Source: an uncultured Lysobacteraceae bacterium (GTDB lineage Bacteria > Pseudomonadota > Gammaproteobacteria > Xanthomonadales > Xanthomonadaceae). Taken from it: a DNA stretch of 64,000 nucleotides. The notes under the pieces were generated by a model that saw only the letters and a list, made by a program, of their open reading frames with translations, had not been told where the DNA came from and ran no database searches. Position numbers and translations under genes: made by a program. Each line of letters opens with the position of its first letter. Position 1 is the first letter of the stretch. The stretch is from assembly GCA_902825775.1 (NCBI GenBank), contig CADECF010000014.1, positions 62,001 through 126,000 on the forward strand. The letters run 5' to 3'. Shown piece by piece: positions 1 to 9,681 of this stretch.

Positions 1-3000
1 GACCCGGCGTTGTACGTCGCCGCGCTGATGGCGCTGTTCGCGATCCTGTACGGCACGCGCCAGGTCGACGCTACCGAGCACCACCACGGCATGATGCTCG
101 CGATCGCGCTGGAATCGCTGGTCAAGCTGCTGGCGCTGGTGCTGGTCGGCGTGTTCGCGATCGGCTGGTTGGGCGATCACGATCTGCGCGTCGGCGATGC
201 CACGCGCGCCTTGATCACCAATGCGCCGCCGGTCGGTTTCGTCGGCCAGACGCTGCTCGCTTTCGCCGCGATCATCTGCCTGCCGCGTCAATTCCATGTG
301 GCGGTGGTCGAATGCGGCGACGTCGGCGACGTGCGCCGCGCGCGCTGGCTGTTCGGCGCGTATCTGGTGGTGGTGTCGCTGATGGTGCTGCCGATCGCCG
401 GCGCCGGCATCGCCCTGTTCGGCCGCGACGGCGCCGTGTCCGCGGACAGTTTCGTACTGGCGTTGCCGCTGGCCGAATCGCACGAGACGCTGGCGCTGTT
501 CGCCTATGTAGGCGGTTTTTCCGCCGCCACCGGCATGGTGATCGTGGCCAGCGTGGCGTTGGCGACGATGGTCAGCAACGATCTGGTGATGCCGCCGCTG
601 CTGCGCCGCGGCTGGGCCGAACGCCATGGCGGCGATGTCGCCGGCACCGTGCTGTGGATACGTCGCGTGGCCATCGTCTGCTTCGCCGCGCTGGCCTACG
701 GCTATTACCGCGCGAGCGGCAGCGATACCACACTGGCGGCTTACGGCCTGATGGCGTTCGCCGCGGTGGCGCAGTTCGCGCCGGCGCTGATCGGCGGCCT
801 GTACTGGCGCGGCGCCAGCCGGCAGGGCGTCGAAATCGGCATGGCGCTCGGTTTTGCGATGTGGATCTATACCTTGCTGCTGCCCACGCTCACCGAAGCG
901 GGCTGGCTGCAGAACGGATGGTTGACGCAAGGTCTGTTCGGCATCGCTTGGCTGCGGCCGCAACAGCTGTTCGGACTCAGCGGCTGGGATCCGCTGACGC
1001 ACGGCACGTTCTGGTCGCTATTGGTGAATATCGGCGCGTTGATGCTGGTGTCGGCGCGCTGGCGGCCCGGTTTCGACGAACGCTTGCGCGCCGCGCCGTT
1101 CCTCGATCCGTACGCGGAGCGGCAAACCCTGACCGAAGGCGGCTGGCGCGGCAACGTGCACATCGCCGATTTGTTGGCGCTGGCCGGCCGCGTGCTCGGC
1201 GAGCGCACCGCGCGCCGCGCTTTCAACGAACAGGCGCAAACGCTGGGCGTGGAATTGCAACCCGCGGCCGGCGCCGACCGCGCCTGGGTGCAGTTCACCG
1301 AGCGGCTGTTGGCCGCCGCGATCGGCGCGGCGTCCGCGCGATTGGTGCTGACCAGCGCCTTGAAAGGCTCGGGCATGGAAGTGGCAGAAGTCGTCGCCGT
1401 ACTCGACGAAGCCGGCCAGGAACTGCGCTTCAACCGCCAAGTGCTGGCGACCACGCTCGACAATATCGACCAGGGCGTCAGCGTGGTCGACCGCGATATG
1501 AAGCTGGTCGCCTGGAACCGCCGCTACCAGCAGATGTTCGGCTATCCCGACGGCATGCTGTATGTCGGCCGCCCGGTCGCCGAACTGATCCGCTTCAACG
1601 CCGAGCGTGGCGAGCTGGGCGACGGCGACATCGATGCGCAGGTCGACAAGCGCATCGCCTATATGCGCGCCGGCTCGCCCTACGTATTCGAACGCGTGCG
1701 CAGCACCGGCCAAGTCACCGAAATGCGCGGACAGCCGCTGCCCGGCGGCGGCTACGTGACCAGCTACAGCGACGTGACCGAATACAAGCGCGTGGAAGGC
1801 GCATTGCGCGAGATAAACGAGACGCTGGAGCAACGCGTCGCCGACCGCAGCCGCGAAGCCGAAGCCGCGCAGCAGTCGCGCACCCGCTTCCTGGCGGCGC
1901 TCAGCCACGACGTGTTGCAGCCGTTGAATGCAGCGCGGCTGTTCACGTCGGCGTTGCGCGACAGCAATCAAGCCGCGGAACAGCGCCATCTGGCCGAACG
2001 CGTCGATACTTCGTTGCGCGCGGCCGAGGAACTGCTCGATGGCCTGCTCGATATCTCGCGCCTGGATGCCGGCGCGCTGCAACCGGCGCTGACCGATTTC
2101 GATGCGGGCGATCTGCTGCAGCAGTTGGTGGAACAGTATTCGCCGGTAGCCGCGGGACGCGGCATCGATCTGCGCCTGCACGCGCGCTCGCGGCCGGTGC
2201 GCAGCGACCGGCGGCTGCTGCGCCGCGTGCTGCAGAACTTCATCGCCAACGCGATGCGCTACACCCGCGAGGGCCGCATCGTGCTGGCCGCGCGGCCGCG
2301 CGGCGCCGATATCGAATTGCAGGTCTGGGATACCGGGCCGGGCATTCCGGCTCATCATCTGCAACAGATCTTCGAGGAGTTCCGCCGGTTCGAGCAGCCC
2401 ACCGACTGGGGCGAACGCGGCCTGGGCCTGGGCCTGTCCATCTGCCAGCGCGTTTCGCATGCGCTCGGCCATCCGCTGTACGTGCGCTCGCGCGTCGGCC
2501 GCGGCAGCGTGTTCTCGATCCGCGTGCCGAGCGCAGAACGCGCAGCGCCGATGGCCGCACGCGAACCGCGTATCGGCATCCCGGACTCGCTGGCGGGACT
2601 GCGCGTGCTGTGCGTCGACAACGACCACGAAATCCTCGCCGGCATGCGCGCGCTTCTGGGACGTTGGCAGGTGCAGGTGCTGTCGGCGAACACCGTCGAC
2701 GAGGCGCTGGCGCTCATGGCGCAGCAACCTGACGTATTGCTGATCGACTATCACCTGCACGACCGGCTGGACGGGCTCGACACATTGGATGCCCTGCAGC
2801 AACGCGCCGCGCACGCCATTCCCGGCGCGCTGCTCACCGCCGACGGCAGCGACGCCTTGAAACAGGCGGCACGCGCACGCGGCTACCGTGTGCTCACCAA
2901 GCCGGTACGGCCGGCGTCGTTGCGCGCTTATCTGGCGGCGCAGCAATCGCATGCGACGCGCAGCGCTTTTGTGGGAGCGGCTTCAGCCGCGAGCTCTTGA
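1..3000 (+). CDS. crbS: CrbS-like SSF-family hybrid sensor histidine kinase (5' partial)
   Basis: The reading frame is open at the left edge, so the N-terminus is missing. The first ~350 visible codons are a run of membrane helices of the sodium/solute symporter (SSF) type. Then come a PAS-like domain (about nt 1440-1790), a coiled coil, a HisKA H-box (SHDVLQPLN, nt ~1900-1930), an HATPase with N-box and GLGLGLS motif (nt ~2230-2540), and a receiver domain with phospho-Asp codon at 2746-2748. This architecture is that of CbrA/CrbS/MxtR kinases. The neighbouring LuxR-type regulator and acs favour CrbS, which in Vibrio and Pseudomonas controls acetate use through acs. The last ~11 codons (FVGAASAASS) are encoded by an intergenic palindromic repeat that has captured the stop codon. 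Family assignment is firm; the specific CrbS role is inferred from context. Confidence 0.85.
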   Translation, partial: DPALYVAALMALFAILYGTRQVDATEHHHGMMLAIALESLVKLLALVLVGVFAIGWLGDHDLRVGDATRALITNAPPVGFVGQTLLAFAAIICLPRQFHVAVVECGDVGDVRRARWLFGAYLVVVSLMVLPIAGAGIALFGRDGAVSADSFVLALPLAESHETLALFAYVGGFSAATGMVIVASVALATMVSNDLVMPPLLRRGWAERHGGDVAGTVLWIRRVAIVCFAALAYGYYRASGSDTTLAAYGLMAFAAVAQFAPALIGGLYWRGASRQGVEIGMALGFAMWIYTLLLPTLTEAGWLQNGWLTQGLFGIAWLRPQQLFGLSGWDPLTHGTFWSLLVNIGALMLVSARWRPGFDERLRAAPFLDPYAERQTLTEGGWRGNVHIADLLALAGRVLGERTARRAFNEQAQTLGVELQPAAGADRAWVQFTERLLAAAIGAASARLVLTSALKGSGMEVAEVVAVLDEAGQELRFNRQVLATTLDNIDQGVSVVDRDMKLVAWNRRYQQMFGYPDGMLYVGRPVAELIRFNAERGELGDGDIDAQVDKRIAYMRAGSPYVFERVRSTGQVTEMRGQPLPGGGYVTSYSDVTEYKRVEGALREINETLEQRVADRSREAEAAQQSRTRFLAALSHDVLQPLNAARLFTSALRDSNQAAEQRHLAERVDTSLRAAEELLDGLLDISRLDAGALQPALTDFDAGDLLQQLVEQYSPVAAGRGIDLRLHARSRPVRSDRRLLRRVLQNFIANAMRYTREGRIVLAARPRGADIELQVWDTGPGIPAHHLQQIFEEFRRFEQPTDWGERGLGLGLSICQRVSHALGHPLYVRSRVGRGSVFSIRVPSAERAAPMAAREPRIGIPDSLAGLRVLCVDNDHEILAGMRALLGRWQVQVLSANTVDEALALMAQQPDVLLIDYHLHDRLDGLDTLDALQQRAAHAIPGALLTADGSDALKQAARARGYRVLTKPVRPASLRAYLAAQQSHATRSAFVGAASAASS

Positions 3001-3050
3001 TTTTAGCTGAGGACCAAAAAGTTCGCGGCTGAAGCCGCTCCCACAAAAAG
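2968..3050. repeat. Palindromic repeat pair, GTGGGAGCGGCTTCAGCCGC family
   Basis: Two inverted copies of GTGGGAGCGGCTTCAGCCGC (left arm ~2971-2990, right arm ~3022-3043) are separated by a short spacer. The left arm encodes the C-terminal residues of the crbS-like kinase. It lies between two convergent genes and may fold as a terminator for both. Confidence 0.85.
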
Positions 3051-3058
3051 CGGCGGAG

Positions 3059-3727
3059 CTACAGATCTTCTTCCGGCGGCGGCACCACCGATGCGGGATC
3101 CAGCGCCAAGCGACCGGCGATCAATACCGCCTGCGTCCTGTTCGAAGCGCCGAGTTTTCGCAGTATCGCGGTCATATGCGCTTTGACCGTGGCTTCGGAA
3201 ACGCCCAATTCATACGCGATCTGCTTGTTCAATAACCCGGTACCGAGCATCTGCAGCACGCGGAACTGTTGCGGCGTGAGCTCGCGCAAACCTTGTGCCG
3301 CCGCATGTTCGTCATCGCCAACGGCCGGCGCGGACTGAACTGCGGCCGGAGCCCAGCGTTCGCCTTCCAGCACCCGGCTCAGCGCATCGCCGAGCGTGGC
3401 GGCGTCGGCCGATTTTGGAATGAAGCCGACCGCGCCGTGATCCAGCGCACGCCGCATCACCGCCGGATCCTCCTGAGCGGACACGACCACCACCGGCAAC
3501 TGCGGGTGCTGCGCGCGCAGATGCACGAGCACACTGAAACCATGCGCGCCGGGCATGTTCAGATCGAGCAGCAGCAGGTCCGCGTCGGGTTCGGCTTCGG
3601 CCAATGCGTACAAGGCCTGCGCGCTATCGGCTTCGCGCAATTCGTAATCGGGCAACACCCGAGCGACCACGCCGCGCAGGGCTTCGCGGAATAGCGGGTG
3701 GTCGTCGGCGATCAGCAAGGTGGGCAT
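3059..3727 (-). CDS. crbR: CrbR-like LuxR/NarL-family response regulator
   Basis: 222 residues. The N-terminal receiver domain has the acidic pair D8/D9, phospho-acceptor D55 (LLLLDLNMPG) and a conserved Lys near residue 104 (FIPKS). The C-terminal LuxR-type helix-turn-helix spans roughly residues 150-208 (LTPQQFRVLQML, then VSEATVKAHMTAILRKL). It is convergent with the SSF hybrid kinase and lies ~620 bp from the 3' end of acs. The kinase, regulator and acs grouping matches CrbS/CrbR (MxtR/ErdR) systems, in which the regulator activates acs transcription in response to acetate. The start is the ATG at 3727; no better upstream start is seen. The pairing with the adjacent kinase is inferred from proximity. 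Confidence 0.85.
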   Translation of the reverse strand: MPTLLIADDHPLFREALRGVVARVLPDYELREADSAQALYALAEAEPDADLLLLDLNMPGAHGFSVLVHLRAQHPQLPVVVVSAQEDPAVMRRALDHGAVGFIPKSADAATLGDALSRVLEGERWAPAAVQSAPAVGDDEHAAAQGLRELTPQQFRVLQMLGTGLLNKQIAYELGVSEATVKAHMTAILRKLGASNRTQAVLIAGRLALDPASVVPPPEEDL

Positions 3728-3802
3728 AAATCCTTTTAGCCTCCGGTGTCCGAAAGCAAGGCGAACCTTGCAAGCGCCATTCCCCTACCACCGGGCGAGC
3801 TG

Positions 3803-3845
3803 TTCCCCCCTTTGAAAAAGGGGGGCAGGGGGGATTTGCTTCTGC
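3803..3845. repeat. CCCCCCTTTGAAAAAGGGGGG repeat, left flank of DUF559 gene
   Basis: A short palindrome of C6/G6 arms around TTTGAAAAA, followed by GGGGGATTTGCTTCTG. It ends two bases before the ATG of the DUF559 gene. Inverted and direct copies occur at 4217-4251 and 4299-4340, with related forms near 24.9 and 52.7 kb. Confidence 0.85.
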
Positions 3846-3846
3846 T

Positions 3847-4218
3847 ATGCGTTACTACGCCCCTTATCTCAAGAAATACGCCCGCCGACTGCGCTACGAC
3901 ATGACCGACGCCGAGCGCAGATTCTGGTACTGCGTGCGCCGCAAGCGCTTTAGCGCGGTGCAGCTCTATCGGCAGACGCCGATTGGCCGGTACATCGTGG
4001 ATTTCTACGCCCCTGCAGCAAGATTGGTCGTCGAGATCGACGGGGGGCAGCATTTCACCGACGAGGGTCGTGCCGCGGACGCGCTGCGGGATGCCGCCCT
4101 CATGCAAATGGGATTGCGTGTGCTGCGTTTCGACGATCGAACGGTGCTGATGGAGACCGATTCGGTGTTGGATGAAGTTTGGAAGGCGGTTTGCGCGGCT
4201 ATCGGAGAGCACGCGTAA
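3847..4218 (+). CDS. DUF559-domain protein, restriction-endonuclease-like fold
   Basis: 123 residues that match the DUF559 family (Vsr/very-short-patch-repair-like fold). The segment YIVDFYAPAARLVVEIDGGQ carries the D...E-x-D-G-x-Q pattern typical of PD-(D/E)xK-like nucleases, preceded by the family-typical N-terminus with LR-x-x-MT-x-A-E-R. The catalytic role of these residues is inferred; no DUF559 activity is established for this protein. The gene starts right after one repeat copy and its TAA stop lies within the inverted copy, so gene and repeats look like one unit. It separates crbR from acs and has no evident link to them. Confidence 0.8.
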   Translation: MRYYAPYLKKYARRLRYDMTDAERRFWYCVRRKRFSAVQLYRQTPIGRYIVDFYAPAARLVVEIDGGQHFTDEGRAADALRDAALMQMGLRVLRFDDRTVLMETDSVLDEVWKAVCAAIGEHA

Positions 4219-4251
4219 ATCCCCCCTGCCCCCCTTTTTCAAAGGGGGGGA
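4217..4251. repeat. CCCCCC/GGGGGG repeat, right flank of DUF559 gene (inverted)
   Basis: Inverted copy of the 3803-3845 element (AAATCCCCCCTGCCCCCC then TTTTTCAAAGGGGGG). It contains part of the TAA stop codon of the DUF559 gene. Confidence 0.85.
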
Positions 4252-4298
4252 CAGCGGCTGGCGCGGCGTATTGGTCGCAGACGAGGCGCTTTTGACGT

Positions 4299-4340
4299 TC
4301 CCCCCTTTGAAAAAGGGGGGCAGGGGGGATTTGCTTCTGA
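4299..4340. repeat. Third copy of the CCCCCC/GGGGGG repeat, direct orientation
   Basis: Same orientation and almost the same sequence as 3803-3845, including the ATTTGCTTCTG tail. It ends immediately before the stop codon of acs (minus strand) and may act as its 3' hairpin. Confidence 0.85.
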
Positions 4341-4343
4341 CTT

Positions 4344-6296
<1,953 letters not shown>

Positions 6297-6355
6297 GGCG
6301 TTGCCTGCTGATGATGCGATGAGTGAAGTCTGCCGCATCCATTGTTAAGCCGCCC

Positions 6356-6369
6356 TAGACCTTCGTCTA
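6356..6369. promoter_or_regulatory. Inverted repeat TAGAC-N4-GTCTA in the acs/porin divergent region
   Basis: TAGACCTTCGTCTA is a perfect 5+4+5 inverted repeat, 60 bp upstream of the acs start and ~130 bp upstream of the porin start. Its size and position suit a LuxR-type regulator dimer such as the CrbR-like protein nearby. Binding is inference only. Confidence 0.4.
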
Positions 6370-6498
6370 TACCGGCGCCGCTTACGACCAATGGCGAATA
6401 GGCGCGGGCCGGGTGCGCGCGCAGGCTCCGGAGAGCCGTGCCTGACGCGGCCGAGCGCTTATCCACGAAGCCACCACATGCATGATCGGGAGAGGGGA

Positions 6499-7902
6499 AT
6501 GACTACATCCATCGTTTCGATGGCGCGGCGCCCATTGGCCACCGCCTTGTTGGTCGCCTTGCTGGCGCCGGGCATGGCCTGGGCGGCCACCGCCAAGGAA
6601 AAAGAGTTGGAGGCGCGCATCGCGCAGCTTGAGCAGCAGGTGCAGGCGCTGCTGTCGCAGCAACAGCAGACGCAAACCCAGCTGTCGCAGACCCAGACCA
6701 CCGTCACCGAGGTGCAGGCCGCGCAAAAGCAGGCGCCAGCAGTGCCTGCCGGCAAGCAGCCGATCCAATCCACCACGATCATGACCGCGGCCAATCCCGG
6801 CACGGCGTTCTCGTACGGCGGCTTCATCAAGCTGGACGCGATGGTCACCGACACCAGCGACGGCAAGATCGCCGACGGTTCGTCCGGTCGCTTGTTCTAT
6901 CTGCCGAGCTCGATTCCGGTGGCCGCCAACAACGCGCCCGGCGGCGATCCGTACACCGATTTCCACGCCCAGTTCTCGCGCTTCTGGCTGAGCGCGGACC
7001 ACACCACCGATGCCGGCGACAAGTTCAAGGCCTATATCGAAGCCGACTTCTTCGGCGGCGGCAGCAACGCGTTGGTCGGCAACGAGACCGCGACCAATAC
7101 CTACGCGGTCTCGCTGCGCCAGGCTTACGTGAGCTGGAACAACTGGCTGGCCGGCCAGACCTGGTCCAATTTCCAGGACACGGCGGCGTTGCCCGATGCG
7201 GTCGACTTCGTCGGCACCACCGACGGCACCATCTTCGTGCGCCAGGCGCAGGTGCGTTACACCCAGGGTCCGTGGTCGTTCTCGGTGGAGAATCCGCAGA
7301 CGACGGTAACGCCATACCTCAACAACGGTTTGCGCTTCAACACCGGCGACAACATCACGCCCGATCTCACCGCCCGCTGGCTGACCAAAGGCGACTGGGG
7401 CCACTTCACCATCGCCGGCATGCTGCGCCAGTTCAAATACGAAAACGTAGCGACCGGTCAGGACGAAACCGAAAGCGGCGGCGCGCTCAGCGTGTCGGGC
7501 AAGTTCAATCTGGGCAAGAACGACGACATCCGTTACGCCGTCAATGGCGGTTCGGGCATCGGCCGCTATCTCGCCTTCGGCCTGGGCAGCGACACGGTGC
7601 AGGCCGCGGATGGCTCGCTCGAAGCCATCGACGGCTACGGCGGTTTCGTCGCCTGGCGCCATGCCTTCAGCCCGAAGGTGCGCACCAACCTGATGTATTC
7701 GACCGCGATGTTCGATAACGACAAAGCCCTCACCGGCTTCGGCGTGACCGAACGCGCGCAGTCCTGGCACGCCAACGTGATCTATTCGCCGTTCCCGAAG
7801 CTGGACATCGGCGCCGAACTGATCTGGGGCGAGCGCCAGCTCGAAGACGACCGCGAAGGCGATCTGCGCCGTCTGCAGACGTCCGTCAAGTTCAATTTCT
7901 GA
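6499..7902 (+). CDS. DcaP-like outer-membrane porin
   Basis: 467 residues. A signal peptide (about residues 1-30, ending near AMAWAA) is followed by a coiled-coil segment of repeated Glu/Gln-rich heptads (ELEARIAQLEQQVQALLSQ), then a beta-strand-rich barrel ending in a C-terminal Phe (VKFNF), the usual outer-membrane assembly signal. This is the layout of the DcaP-like porins, trimeric channels for small carboxylates. The ATG at 6499 is preceded by a strong GAGAGGGGA ribosome site; the longer frame upstream lacks one. It lies 19 bp before the MHS transporter, so the two probably form an uptake operon divergent from acs. The substrate is not visible from sequence; a carboxylate is inferred from context. 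Confidence 0.85.
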   Translation: MTTSIVSMARRPLATALLVALLAPGMAWAATAKEKELEARIAQLEQQVQALLSQQQQTQTQLSQTQTTVTEVQAAQKQAPAVPAGKQPIQSTTIMTAANPGTAFSYGGFIKLDAMVTDTSDGKIADGSSGRLFYLPSSIPVAANNAPGGDPYTDFHAQFSRFWLSADHTTDAGDKFKAYIEADFFGGGSNALVGNETATNTYAVSLRQAYVSWNNWLAGQTWSNFQDTAALPDAVDFVGTTDGTIFVRQAQVRYTQGPWSFSVENPQTTVTPYLNNGLRFNTGDNITPDLTARWLTKGDWGHFTIAGMLRQFKYENVATGQDETESGGALSVSGKFNLGKNDDIRYAVNGGSGIGRYLAFGLGSDTVQAADGSLEAIDGYGGFVAWRHAFSPKVRTNLMYSTAMFDNDKALTGFGVTERAQSWHANVIYSPFPKLDIGAELIWGERQLEDDREGDLRRLQTSVKFNF

Positions 7903-7921
7903 CACCTAAGGGGAACGGACC

Positions 7922-9586
7922 ATGTCCAGCACCACCGCTGCCGCCGCACCCGTACCGGGACCGCTCACGAAAGGCCATAAGAAGGTCGTCTTCGCTTCCA
8001 GCCTGGGCACCGTATTCGAGTGGTACGACTTTTATCTGTACGGCTCGCTCGCGGCGATCATCGCCAAGCAGTTCTTCTCGGCGCTGGACCCGACGAGCGG
8101 CTTCATCTTCGCGCTGCTGGCCTTCGCCGCCGGTTTCGCGGTACGACCGTTCGGTGCGCTGGTGTTCGGCCGCATCGGCGACATGATCGGCCGCAAATAC
8201 ACGTTCCTGATCACGATCGTGATCATGGGCTTGTCGACGTTCCTGGTCGGCATCCTGCCCAGCTACACCACGATCGGCGTGGCGGCACCGATCATCCTCA
8301 TCGGATTGCGTTTGCTGCAAGGTTTGGCGCTCGGCGGCGAATACGGCGGCGCGGCGACGTATGTCGCCGAGCATGCGCCGCAGGGCAAGCGCGGGTTCTA
8401 CACCAGCTTCATCCAGACCACCGCGACGCTGGGACTGTTCCTGTCGCTTCTGGTGATCCTGGGTTGCCGCTATTTCCTGGGCACCGAAGCGTTCGAGGCT
8501 TGGGGCTGGCGCATTCCGTTCCTGGTGTCGGTGGTCCTGCTCGGCATCTCGGTGTGGATCCGCCTGCAGTTGGCCGAATCGCCGATGTTCCAGGAGATGA
8601 AAGCGCAAGGAAAGCTGTCGAAGGCGCCGATCACCGAGAGCTTCTTCTCGCGCAACGGCAAGATCGCATTGCTCGCTCTGCTGGGGGCTACCGCCGGTCA
8701 GGCCGTGGTCTGGTACGCGGGCCAGTTCTACTCGCTGTTCTTCCTGACCCAGACGCTGAAGATCGACGGCACCACCGCCAACCTGCTGATCGCCGGCGCG
8801 TTGATCATCGGCACGCCGTTCTTCATCGTATTCGGCGCGCTGTCGGACAAGATCGGCCGTAAACCCATCATCATGGCCGGTTGCCTGTTGGCGGCGCTGA
8901 CGTACTTCCCGCTGTTCAAAGCGATCACGCACTACGGCAACCCCGCCATGGAAGCGGCCGTCGCGACCAGTCCGGTCGTCGTCGTCGCGGACCCTGCGAC
9001 CTGCAACTTCCAGTTCGACCCGGTCGGCAAGAAATTGTTCACCAGCAGCTGCGATATCGCCAAGGCCGCGCTCGCGAAATCCGGCGTGTCGTATTCCAAC
9101 CAGGATGCGCCGGCCGGCACGGTCGCGCAGATCAAGGTCGGCACTGCCGTGATCGAAGGCTTCGAAGGCGGGGGCATGGATCCGGCCGCGTTCAAGACGC
9201 AGCAGGACGCTTTCGCGGCCACGCTCAAGACCGATCTGACCGCGGCCGGTTATCCGGAGAAGGCGGATCCGGCGCGCATCAACAAACCGATGCTGCTGGT
9301 CTTGCTGACCATATTGGTGATCTACGTGACCATGGTCTACGGCCCGATCGCGGCATGGCTGGTCGAATTGTTCCCGACCCAGATCCGCTACACCTCGATG
9401 TCATTGCCTTACCACATCGGCAACGGCTGGTTCGGCGGCTTCCTGCCGACGATCGCCTTCGCGATGGTGGTGGCGAGCGGCAATATCTATCAAGGATTGT
9501 GGTACCCGATCGTGATCGCAGCGATGACCTTGGTGATAGGCACTTTGTTCCTGCCCGAAACCAAGGACGTCGACATCACCAAGTAA
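7922..9586 (+). CDS. MHS-family major facilitator transporter with a ~115-residue insertion
   Basis: 554 residues, longer than the ~430-440 typical for metabolite:H+ symporters (ProP, ShiA, KgtP). Family motifs are clear: the N-terminal FEWYDFYLYG, the loop GRIGDMIGRKYTF, LQGLALGGEYGGAATYVAEH, and the second-half loop GALSDKIGRKPII. Between about residues 336 and 452 there is a hydrophilic stretch containing two Cys (CNFQF and SSCDIA) and no membrane helix, after which helices resume (PMLLVLLTILVIYV). By topology it would be a periplasmic loop. Co-directional with the porin 19 bp upstream, with AAGGGGAAC just before its ATG. Likely imports an organic acid such as acetate, propionate or a dicarboxylate; the substrate is inferred. 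Confidence 0.88.
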   Translation: MSSTTAAAAPVPGPLTKGHKKVVFASSLGTVFEWYDFYLYGSLAAIIAKQFFSALDPTSGFIFALLAFAAGFAVRPFGALVFGRIGDMIGRKYTFLITIVIMGLSTFLVGILPSYTTIGVAAPIILIGLRLLQGLALGGEYGGAATYVAEHAPQGKRGFYTSFIQTTATLGLFLSLLVILGCRYFLGTEAFEAWGWRIPFLVSVVLLGISVWIRLQLAESPMFQEMKAQGKLSKAPITESFFSRNGKIALLALLGATAGQAVVWYAGQFYSLFFLTQTLKIDGTTANLLIAGALIIGTPFFIVFGALSDKIGRKPIIMAGCLLAALTYFPLFKAITHYGNPAMEAAVATSPVVVVADPATCNFQFDPVGKKLFTSSCDIAKAALAKSGVSYSNQDAPAGTVAQIKVGTAVIEGFEGGGMDPAAFKTQQDAFAATLKTDLTAAGYPEKADPARINKPMLLVLLTILVIYVTMVYGPIAAWLVELFPTQIRYTSMSLPYHIGNGWFGGFLPTIAFAMVVASGNIYQGLWYPIVIAAMTLVIGTLFLPETKDVDITK

Positions 9587-9607
9587 GCCCCCGCACGGTG
9601 CGTAACG

Positions 9608-9637
9608 ACAACGCCGGCGAATGCCGGCGTTGTTTTT
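9608..9637 (+). terminator. Rho-independent terminator of the porin-transporter operon
   Basis: Perfect 11-bp stem (ACAACGCCGGC / GCCGGCGTTGT) with a GAAT loop, followed by TTTT, 22 bp downstream of the transporter stop. Confidence 0.9.
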
Positions 9638-9641
9638 CAAA

Positions 9642-9673
9642 GCCGTCATTCCCGCGAAGGCGGGAATGACGGC
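9642..9673. repeat. Hairpin repeat GTCATTCCCGC-GAAG-GCGGGAATGAC
   Basis: Perfect 14-bp inverted repeat around GAAG, just before the 3' end of the TonB receptor gene on the other strand. Related GTCATCCC hairpins occur near 20.9, 27.2, 31.0, 35.7 and 56.5 kb. Confidence 0.8.
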
Positions 9674-9681
9674 TAAAGAAA

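Noticed and set aside
1018-2952. Long open frame (644 residues) on the minus strand
   Set aside because: It is a shadow of the crbS-like kinase gene in high-GC DNA: composition is His/Gln/Arg/Ala-rich and no domain is visible.
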